Translations under genes and position numbers: made by a program
Shown here: positions 1 through 5,705 of the stretch, in pieces
Numbering within the stretch: position 1 is the first letter of the stretch
How the letters are laid out: each line of letters begins with the position of its first letter
The notes under the pieces: generated by a model
The model's input: only the letters and a program-made list of their open reading frames with translations
Told to the model about the DNA's origin: nothing
The model's database searches: none
Assembly: GCA_035547895.1 (NCBI GenBank)
Contig: DASZTT010000241.1
Coordinates: 1-6,135, forward strand
Direction: 5' to 3'
DNA from: 66-474 sp035547895
Lineage (GTDB): Bacteria > Pseudomonadota > Gammaproteobacteria > Xanthomonadales > Rhodanobacteraceae
DNA length: 6,135 nt

Positions 1-1141
1 GCAGTCCCGCAACGCGAGCCTGGTCAAGGCCGAGTTGCGCCGGCAGGGCATGAACCCGCAGGCGGTGAAGGAAAAGCCCAAGCCGCTGTTCGGTTCCGCG
101 GGCTCTCGCGTGAAGCCGCGCGACGTTGCGATCTTCAGCCGCCAGATCGCCACCATGATGGCGGCGGGCGTGCCGATGGTGCAGGCGTTCGAAATCATCG
201 CCGGCGGCCAGCGCAACGTGCGTTTCAAGAACATGCTGACCGACGTCAAGCAGAACATCGAGGGCGGTTCGGCCCTGCACGAGGCGATGGCGAAGTATCC
301 GGTGCAGTTCGACGAGCTGTACCGCAACCTGGTGCGCGCGGGCGAATCGGCGGGCGTGCTGGACACGGTGCTCGACACCGTGGCCACCTACAAGGAACGC
401 ATCGAGAGCATCAAGGGCAAGATCAAGAAGGCCCTGTTCTACCCGGCCGCGGTGCTGGTGGTCGCGTTCCTGGTGATGATCATCCTGCTGGTGTTCGTGG
501 TCCCGGTGTTCCAGAACGTGTTTGCCAGCGCGGGCGTGGCGCTGCCGGCCTTCACCCAGATGGTGGTGTCGCTGTCGGAGTTCATGCAGCACTACTGGCT
601 GCCTTTCATCGTCGTTCTCATCGTCGCGATCGTCGGCATCATCATGGCCTACAAGCGCTCGGAGAAGATGCAGCACGCGGTGGACCGGCTGTCGCTGAAG
701 ATCCCGGTGATCGGCAACATCCTGCGCCAGTCCGCCATCGCCCGCTTCGCGCGCACACTCGGGGTCACCTTCGCCGCGGGCGTGCCGCTGGTTGAAGCGC
801 TGGATTCCGTGTCGGGCGCGACCGGCAGCATGGTGTATGGACAGGCCATCCGCAAGATGCGCGACGACGTGGCGGTCGGCCACCAACTGCATCTGGCGAT
901 GTCGCAGACCAATCTGTTCCCGAACATGGTCACGCAGATGGTGTCGATCGGCGAGGAAGCCGGCGCGCTGGACAAGATGCTGTTCAAGGTGGCCGAGTTC
1001 TACGAGGAAGAAGTCAGCAACGCGGTCGATACCCTGTCCACCCTGCTGGAACCGATGATCATGGTGATCATCGGCGTGCTGGTGGGTGGCATGGTGATCG
1101 CGTTGTACCTGCCGATCTTCAAGCTGGCCGGCACGTTCTGA
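1..1141 (+). CDS. pilC: Type IV pilus inner-membrane platform protein PilC (5' end missing)
   Basis: PilC is the polytopic inner-membrane platform of the type IV pilus; it links the cytoplasmic assembly and retraction ATPases to the growing pilin fibre. The frame is open from base 2, so the gene begins upstream and the TTG at 35 is internal. 379 residues are visible; the family usually has about 400-420, so only a few dozen N-terminal residues are missing. Two T2SSF (GspF-type) repeats are clear. The first begins near the FSRQIATMMAAGVP segment (nt 134-175) and the second near FARTLGVTFAAGVP (nt 746-787). Each carries a matching signature: RAGESAGVLD (nt 335-364) and SIGEEAGALD (nt 944-973). 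Three hydrophobic segments fall at about nt 431-508, 596-652 and 1049-1117, the usual GspF/PilC pattern. The C-terminal LYLPIFKLAGTF is typical of PilC. GspF of type II secretion is the alternative, but adjacency to pilD and the PilC-like tail favour PilC. Confidence 0.95.
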   Translation, partial: QSRNASLVKAELRRQGMNPQAVKEKPKPLFGSAGSRVKPRDVAIFSRQIATMMAAGVPMVQAFEIIAGGQRNVRFKNMLTDVKQNIEGGSALHEAMAKYPVQFDELYRNLVRAGESAGVLDTVLDTVATYKERIESIKGKIKKALFYPAAVLVVAFLVMIILLVFVVPVFQNVFASAGVALPAFTQMVVSLSEFMQHYWLPFIVVLIVAIVGIIMAYKRSEKMQHAVDRLSLKIPVIGNILRQSAIARFARTLGVTFAAGVPLVEALDSVSGATGSMVYGQAIRKMRDDVAVGHQLHLAMSQTNLFPNMVTQMVSIGEEAGALDKMLFKVAEFYEEEVSNAVDTLSTLLEPMIMVIIGVLVGGMVIALYLPIFKLAGTF

Positions 1142-1145
1142 CGCC

Positions 1146-1177
1146 GCAAAACCCCTCTCCCGCGAGAGGGGTTTTGC
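1146..1177 (+). terminator. Perfect 14-bp hairpin between pilC and pilD
   Basis: Bases 1146-1159 (GCAAAACCCCTCTC) are exactly complementary to 1164-1177, with a 4-nt CCGC loop. The hairpin begins 4 nt after the pilC stop. The 3' arm ends in four T residues plus GC, so it resembles a Rho-independent terminator with a short U tract that is itself part of the stem. Its A4...T4 symmetry would let it act from either strand. It lies immediately before pilD, so full termination here would require a separate pilD promoter, and I see no room for one. Partial termination or attenuation, or protection of the pilC mRNA 3' end, fits better. The hairpin is seen directly; its function is inferred. Confidence 0.7.
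1164..1171 (+). promoter_or_regulatory. Shine-Dalgarno-like GAGAGGGG inside the hairpin 3' arm
   Basis: GAGAGGGG is the only strong purine-rich ribosome-binding candidate before pilD. It ends 7 nt before an ATG at 1179 (ideal spacing, but in a different frame from pilD), 2 nt before the in-frame TTG 1174 (too close), and 14 nt before the in-frame TTG 1186 (rather far). When the hairpin forms, the whole element is paired with CCCCTCTC at 1152-1159, so translation of pilD could depend on the hairpin being opened, for instance by ribosomes finishing pilC. Confidence 0.4.
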
Positions 1178-2052
1178 CATGGCCCTTGCACGCAGTGGAC
1201 GAATTGCCTTTCGCCTTCTGGATCGCCGCGGCCTTTGTGCTCGGCCTGATCGTCGGCAGTTTCCTAAACGTGGTGATCCTGCGCCTGCCCGCGCGGATGG
1301 AATATTTCTGGAAGCGCGATGCGCGCGAAATGCTGGAACTCGGCGCCGACGACGAGACTGCGCCGCCCGACATCGTGCGCCAGGGCTCGCACTGCCCGCA
1401 TTGCAAGCATCCGCTGGCCGCATGGGACAACATCCCCCTGCTCTCGTGGCTGCTGCTGCGCGGGCGCTGCCGCTATTGCAAGGCGCCGATCTCGATCCAG
1501 TACCCGCTGGTGGAATTGCTGTGCGGGCTCGCCAGCGCGGTGGTGGTGTGGCACTTCGGCGTGACGTGGCAAGCCGGTGCGGGATTGCTCTTCACGTGGT
1601 TCCTGGTCGCCTCCGCCGGCATCGATTTCCGCACGCAGTTGCTGCCCGATTCGCTCACGCTGCCACTGCTGTGGCTCGGCCTTCTGCTGTCACTGGTGCC
1701 GGTCTTCGTCGGAACCCGCGAAGCCGTGATCGGCGCGGCCACCGGTTACCTCGCGCTGTGGTCGGTGTTCTGGCTGTTCAAGCTGGCGACCGGCAAGGAA
1801 GGCATGGGCTACGGTGACTTCAAGCTGTTTGCGGCGGCCGGCGCCTGGATGGGCTGGACGGCGCTGCTGCCCATCATCATCATCGCCGCGCTTGCGGGCG
1901 CCGTCATCGGCCTGGTCCTGTTGCGGGCGCGCGGGCAGGATCGTTCGGTACCATTCGCGTTCGGACCGTTCCTGGCGATCGCGATGTGGATCTGGCTGGT
2001 CGCCGGAACGCCTATTCTTGGCGCGTACCTGCATCTGACCGGATTGCAATGA
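1174..2052 (+). CDS. pilD: Prepilin peptidase / N-methyltransferase PilD
   Basis: PilD is the bifunctional inner-membrane aspartyl protease that cleaves the leader of type IV prepilins (and usually type II pseudopilins) and methylates the new N-terminus. Numbering from TTG 1174 (292 residues), the N-terminal domain has GSFLNVVILRLP at 28-39, followed by the zinc-type pair C74-x2-C77 and C99-x2-C102. The two catalytic aspartates are D151 (in GIDFRTQLLPD) and D215 (in GMGYGDFKL), 64 residues apart as in Pseudomonas PilD. Multiple hydrophobic segments fill the rest, and length is normal. The start is unsettled: in-frame candidates are TTG 1174, TTG 1186, GTG 1195 and TTG 1204, none well placed for a ribosome site. 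ATG 1179 has ideal Shine-Dalgarno spacing but would need loss of one C in 1183-1185 to enter the pilD frame. The stop TGA overlaps the start of the next gene (ATGA at 2049-2052). Confidence 0.95.
   Translation: MPWPLHAVDELPFAFWIAAAFVLGLIVGSFLNVVILRLPARMEYFWKRDAREMLELGADDETAPPDIVRQGSHCPHCKHPLAAWDNIPLLSWLLLRGRCRYCKAPISIQYPLVELLCGLASAVVVWHFGVTWQAGAGLLFTWFLVASAGIDFRTQLLPDSLTLPLLWLGLLLSLVPVFVGTREAVIGAATGYLALWSVFWLFKLATGKEGMGYGDFKLFAAAGAWMGWTALLPIIIIAALAGAVIGLVLLRARGQDRSVPFAFGPFLAIAMWIWLVAGTPILGAYLHLTGLQ
2049..2052 (+). promoter_or_regulatory. ATGA stop/start overlap coupling pilD to transferase copy 1
   Basis: The ATG at 2049-2051 overlaps the pilD stop TGA at 2050-2052. Only a weak GGA (2041-2043) precedes it, so re-initiation by ribosomes ending pilD is the likely route of translation. 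Copy 3 supports this start: both proteins then have the IALLMLPN motif at residues 21-28. Confidence 0.75.
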
Positions 2053-3791
2053 GCGGCGTCGCCTCCCCGCTCCTGCGCAAACCTGCGCTGGCCGCGATCG
2101 CGCTGCTGATCGCGTTGCTGATGCTGCCGAACCTGATCTGGCTGGTCCATTCGCATGGACTGATCACGTGGATCGCGGCGCTTGTGTTGCCGGCAACGTT
2201 GCTCGTCGTGCTTTTCGCCCTGCTGGGCCGCTGGCCATGGCTTGCCTGCCTGCTGCTCGCTCCGTTCGCGTTGCTGGCTCCGCTGGAAGCGTTCTACGTC
2301 GCCACGTATCACGCGCCGTCATCGGCGCAGGCCATCGCGATCGTGCTGGTGACCAACCTGCAGGAAGCCCACGCATACCTCGGCAAACTGTTGCCCCTGG
2401 TGATCGCTGCGCCCTTGCTGGGGCTGGCGGTGGCCCTGCTCGCGGCATGGTGGTCATTTCGTGCGGGCCTGCGCTGGCAGGGACGCGCACGCCAATGGAT
2501 CGTCGCCATCGCGGTCGCGACCCCGCTCTTGTCGCTCGCGATCGGGTTCGCCATGGCCAGCGGTTCACTGGGTTCGCGCGCGCAGGTCGCGAGCTATCCA
2601 CTCCATGGCATCGTCGACTCGGTTCGACCCGGTTATCCGTTCGGCCTTTTCCAACGCTTCGGTGATTACCGGCGCGAATGGGCGGCCATGCGCGCCGACG
2701 CGCGACGCTTCGCGGATTTCCGTTTCCATGCGCACCGGGTGGATCCGCAGCCTCGCCGGCGCCAGATCTACGTGCTGGTGATCGGCGAGAGCAGCGCGCG
2801 CGAGCATTGGCAACTGTTCGGCTATGCCCGTCCGACCAATCCGGAATTGTCCAGGCTGGAAAACCTCGTGCCGATCGGGCGAATGGTGACCTCTTGGCCG
2901 GAGACACTTTCCGCCGTTCCCCTGATCTTGACCCGCAAGCCCATCACTTCCGGCCAACCGGAATGGAAAGAGCCATCGTTCCTGCCGGCACTGCAGGAAG
3001 CCGGTTACGAAACATGGTGGATCTCCAACCAATATCCGCTGGGCAGATTCGATTCGCCCGTGGCGATGTACGCCTACGAGGCGCAGCACGTGGTGTGGCT
3101 GAACCATACCGCCGACTGGGATGACCCCGGGGCTTACGACGGCGCGCTGGTTCCGGCGCTTCGCAACGCACTCCAGCGTTCGGACCACGACCTGTTCATC
3201 GTGCTGCACATGATGGGCAGCCATCTGCAGTACGACTTTCGCTATCCCCGGCCGTTCGCGCATTTCCGTCCCGTCCAGTCGGATGCACCGGGCTCCGCCA
3301 CCAAGGACCAGCGGATCCGCAACAGCTACGACAACAGCATCCTTTACACGGACCACGTGCTCGCCGCGATCATCGACGTTCTGAAGCAAAGTGGCGCGGT
3401 CACTGCGTTGTGGTACGAATCCGACCACGGCGAGGTCCTGCCCTCGCCGACTTGCAGCAAACAGGGCCACGGGATGGGGACCTGGCATGAATTCGAGATT
3501 CCGGCCTTGTTCTGGTATTCCGATGCATACGCCCGCGACTTCCCGCAGCGCGTCGCCGCGCTGCGCGCGAATGCTGACAAGCGCACCCTGTCGGCGGACA
3601 CCTTCGAGTCGCTGATCGACATGGCGGGGACCACGTTTCCGACTCACGACGAAACGTGGAGCCTGTTCAGCCCCGCGTGGCGGTATCGCGTGCGCACGGT
3701 GAGCCAATTCTGGTCGACCGATTTCGACCACGCGACATTCGGAAAATGCGGCATCGTGATGCCGCCCCAGCCGCAGCCGAACCCCGATTGA
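2049..3791 (+). CDS. Phosphoethanolamine transferase-like membrane enzyme, copy 1
   Basis: The 580-residue product has the layout of COG2194 phosphoethanolamine transferases: about five N-terminal membrane helices (roughly residues 13-33, 38-59, 62-79, 113-134, 150-170) and then a periplasmic sulfatase-fold domain (about 235-550). Members move phosphoethanolamine from phosphatidylethanolamine onto lipid A, core sugars or proteins. Metal and catalytic positions are intact: E247 in VIGESSARE; T286 in PETLSAVP, aligning with the MCR/EptA nucleophile threonine five residues before a proline; H387/H392 in LHMMGSH; D459-H460 in YESDHGE; H474 and H480 beyond. The GES motif and absence of the cysteine-rich loops of lipid A-specific EptA/MCR point to the CptA/EptC-like branch. 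The loop YHAPSSAQAIAIVLVTN (87-103) is typical of the membrane region. An alternative ATG at 1986 would overlap pilD by 67 nt and is disfavoured. Translation is probably coupled to pilD. The acceptor is unknown; pilin is possible. Confidence 0.88.
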   Translation: MSGVASPLLRKPALAAIALLIALLMLPNLIWLVHSHGLITWIAALVLPATLLVVLFALLGRWPWLACLLLAPFALLAPLEAFYVATYHAPSSAQAIAIVLVTNLQEAHAYLGKLLPLVIAAPLLGLAVALLAAWWSFRAGLRWQGRARQWIVAIAVATPLLSLAIGFAMASGSLGSRAQVASYPLHGIVDSVRPGYPFGLFQRFGDYRREWAAMRADARRFADFRFHAHRVDPQPRRRQIYVLVIGESSAREHWQLFGYARPTNPELSRLENLVPIGRMVTSWPETLSAVPLILTRKPITSGQPEWKEPSFLPALQEAGYETWWISNQYPLGRFDSPVAMYAYEAQHVVWLNHTADWDDPGAYDGALVPALRNALQRSDHDLFIVLHMMGSHLQYDFRYPRPFAHFRPVQSDAPGSATKDQRIRNSYDNSILYTDHVLAAIIDVLKQSGAVTALWYESDHGEVLPSPTCSKQGHGMGTWHEFEIPALFWYSDAYARDFPQRVAALRANADKRTLSADTFESLIDMAGTTFPTHDETWSLFSPAWRYRVRTVSQFWSTDFDHATFGKCGIVMPPQPQPNPD

Positions 3792-3806
3792 AATTCCCGT
3801 CGCCGC

Positions 3807-3812
3807 AAGGAA
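3807..3812 (+). promoter_or_regulatory. Ribosome-binding site of transferase copy 2 (AAGGAA)
   Basis: AAGGAA sits 6 nt before the ATG at 3819 and fixes that start. It is the clearest Shine-Dalgarno in the window for any gene in its own frame, so copy 2, unlike copy 1, can be initiated independently. The 27-bp gap to copy 1 (3792-3818) shows no hairpin, so co-transcription is expected. Confidence 0.7.
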
Positions 3813-3818
3813 TCGTCC

Positions 3819-5576
3819 ATGCCGGATCCGGCAACAGGTCCCTCGAACCCCGCGCAGCACCGCCGACTGGCATTCGGCGCGCTCACCTTGCTGCTGGCGT
3901 TGTTGATGCTGCCGAACCTGATCTGGCTGGCATATTCGCACGCGCCGGCCACCTGGATCGCGGCGCTGGTATTGCCTGTGGCGCTCCTGGTTGCACTGTT
4001 CGCACTGCTGGGGCGCTGGTTGTGGCTCGTCCCCCTGCTGCTCGCCCCGTTCGCCTTGCTGGCGCCCCTGGAAGCGTTCTACGTCGCGACGTACCACACG
4101 CCGTCAACGGCACAAGTCATCGCAATCACTCTCGTAACCAATCCGCACGAAGTCCGTGCGTATCTCGGCGCGCTGTTGCCGTTGGCCATTGCAGCGCCCT
4201 TGCTGGGGCTGGTGCTCGCGCTGCTCGCGTCGTGGTGGAGTTTTCGCGCCCGATTGCAATGGCAGGGACGTGCGCACCAGCGCATCGGCGCGGTGGCGAT
4301 GATCATTGCCATACCGCTGGTCGCCTTGTCGATCAGCTCCACGATCATCAAGCAGCGGCCGCCCACGCTCGCGAATTCGACACCGTCTGACCCTTCGAGT
4401 CTGAACTTCGTGCGGCCCGGCTATCCGTTCGGCGTCATCATGCGGATCCATCGTTACCTGGCCGAATGGAGCGCCATGCGCGCCGACGCCCGGTCATTGG
4501 CGAACTTCAGGTTCCACGCGCGCCGCATCGGCCCGCAACCGCACCAGCGGCAGGTTTACGTGCTGGTGATTGGCGAAAGCAGCGCCCGTGAGCACTGGCA
4601 GTTGTTCGGTTACCGCCGCGCGACGAATCCGGAGCTGTCGAAACTCGCGCACCTGGTCCCGATCCGGCGCATGGTCACTTCGTGGCCCGAAACGATCGCC
4701 GCCGTGCCGGTGATGTTGACCCGAAAGCCGATCACCTCCAACCAGCCCGGATGGAACGAACCTTCTTTCCTGCCGGCGATGCAAGAGGCGGGTTATGAAA
4801 CGTGGTGGATATCCAACCAGTATCCGATCGGGATAACCGACTCCCCGGTCGCCATGTATGCATACGAAGCACAGCATGTGATCTGGCTGAACCATACCTC
4901 CTCGGTGAACGAATCGGGCGCCTACGACGGCGACCTGGTGCCCGCACTGCGCAAGGCATTGCAGAGCTCCCATCGCGACATGTTCATCGTGCTGCACATG
5001 ATGGGCAGCCACGATGACTACGACGACCGTTATCCGTCCGCATTCAGGCGCTTCACGCCCACCTTCTCGGACGAACACGGCCACGTCATCCACGAAATCA
5101 ACATTCGCAACAGCTACGACAACAGCATCCTGTATACCGACCACGTGCTGGCGCAGATCATCGACGTGCTCAAGCAAGGCGGCCTGGCCGCGGCGCTGTT
5201 GTACGAATCCGATCATGGCGAGGTGCTGCCGTCGGGCACCTGCAGGAAGATAGGCCACGGCATCGGCACCTGGCACGAATTCGAGATTCCGGCGCTGTTC
5301 TGGTATTCCGACGCCTATGCCACGGACTTTCCGGAACGGGTCGCGGCGCTCCGAGCGAACGCAGACAAACGCACGTTGACGGGCGACACTTTCGAATCGT
5401 TGATCGACATGGCGGGCGTCACCTTTCCCGGACATGACCCGAGCTGGAGCCTGTTCAGCCCCCAATGGCATTATCGCCCGCGGATCGTAGGCCAGTTCTG
5501 GTACACGGATTTCGACAATGGCGTGGCCGAAGGCGGATGCGGCATATTGAAGCCTGCACCACCCTCGAGCGGATGA
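3819..5576 (+). CDS. Phosphoethanolamine transferase-like membrane enzyme, copy 2
   Basis: The 585-residue product is a close paralogue of copy 1, by eye roughly two-thirds identical or more, and collinear throughout. About five membrane helices occupy residues 18-175, followed by the periplasmic sulfatase-fold domain. All expected active-site positions are present: E253 (VIGESSARE), T292 (PETIAAVP), H393/H398 (LHMMGSH), D465-H466 (YESDHGE), H480 and H486. The stretch from ALFWYSDAY to SLIDMAG (492-532) is almost unchanged from copy 1. Differences concentrate in the linker after the last helix (about 174-198), a short patch at 361-367, and a loop at 400-427, which may alter acceptor choice. 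Only two cysteines occur, C475 and C574, both matching copy 1. With every catalytic residue intact it is probably an active enzyme, not a decaying duplicate. The donor is expected to be phosphatidylethanolamine by family; the acceptor is not determinable here. Confidence 0.88.
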   Translation: MPDPATGPSNPAQHRRLAFGALTLLLALLMLPNLIWLAYSHAPATWIAALVLPVALLVALFALLGRWLWLVPLLLAPFALLAPLEAFYVATYHTPSTAQVIAITLVTNPHEVRAYLGALLPLAIAAPLLGLVLALLASWWSFRARLQWQGRAHQRIGAVAMIIAIPLVALSISSTIIKQRPPTLANSTPSDPSSLNFVRPGYPFGVIMRIHRYLAEWSAMRADARSLANFRFHARRIGPQPHQRQVYVLVIGESSAREHWQLFGYRRATNPELSKLAHLVPIRRMVTSWPETIAAVPVMLTRKPITSNQPGWNEPSFLPAMQEAGYETWWISNQYPIGITDSPVAMYAYEAQHVIWLNHTSSVNESGAYDGDLVPALRKALQSSHRDMFIVLHMMGSHDDYDDRYPSAFRRFTPTFSDEHGHVIHEINIRNSYDNSILYTDHVLAQIIDVLKQGGLAAALLYESDHGEVLPSGTCRKIGHGIGTWHEFEIPALFWYSDAYATDFPERVAALRANADKRTLTGDTFESLIDMAGVTFPGHDPSWSLFSPQWHYRPRIVGQFWYTDFDNGVAEGGCGILKPAPPSSG

Positions 5577-5577
5577 A

Positions 5578-5604
5578 GGAACGGCGCCGAATACCGGAAC
5601 GGCG
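5578..5604 (+). repeat. 9-bp direct repeat GGAACGGCG
   Basis: GGAACGGCG occurs at 5578-5586 and again at 5596-5604, 18 bp apart start to start, just after the copy 2 stop codon. Spacing of nearly two helical turns could suit a protein-binding site, or it may be a chance repeat or a relic of the duplication. Confidence 0.4.
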
Positions 5605-5629
5605 TTGCCCCCATCGTGAAGCATCGAAA

Positions 5630-5657
5630 TTGATGACGGGCCAAATCGGACTTTAGT
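5630..5657 (+). promoter_or_regulatory. Weak sigma-70-like promoter candidate before copy 3
   Basis: TTGATG (5630-5635) and TTTAGT (5652-5657) each match the -35 and -10 consensus at 4 of 6 positions, with a 16-nt spacer. In GC-rich DNA a locally AT-richer patch in an intergenic gap is suggestive, but this quality of match is common by chance. Confidence 0.2.
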
Positions 5658-5705
5658 GACGACGACGAGCCTTTCAGCGACAAGTTGCGCATTGGCGATT
5701 CCAGC

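Larger units (their letters stand above)
5577..5705 (+). other. 129-bp gap between transferase copies 2 and 3
   Basis: This is the longest non-coding stretch in the window. It contains no convincing terminator hairpin. It holds a 9-bp direct repeat and one weak promoter-like pair, listed separately. It is much longer than the ATGA junction and the 27-bp gap at the earlier gene boundaries, so copy 3 may be expressed partly on its own. Confidence 0.5.

Noticed and set aside
35..1141. Complete 368-residue PilC starting at TTG 35
   Set aside because: Homology (ASLVKAELRRQG) continues upstream in frame to the window edge, so the gene is truncated by the window rather than starting here.
1179..1817. 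212-codon frame starting at ATG 1179 within pilD
   Set aside because: It has a good ribosome site, but its product is Ala/Arg-rich with no family features and overlaps the catalytic part of pilD. The ATG is of interest only as a possible frameshifted pilD start.
1986..2048. Upstream extension of transferase copy 1 to ATG 1986
   Set aside because: It would add 21 hydrophilic residues overlapping pilD, with no counterpart in copy 3, whose motif numbering matches the 2049 start exactly.
2565..4097. 510-codon open frame on the minus strand opposite copies 1 and 2
   Set aside because: It is antisense to well-supported genes, encodes a compositionally biased Arg/Gln-rich product, and arises from the GC-skewed codon positions of the + strand genes.
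5573..5656. 27-codon frame whose ATG overlaps the copy 2 stop
   Set aside because: Although it has an ATGA overlap, the product is short, basic and featureless, with no clear ribosome site; it is probably chance.
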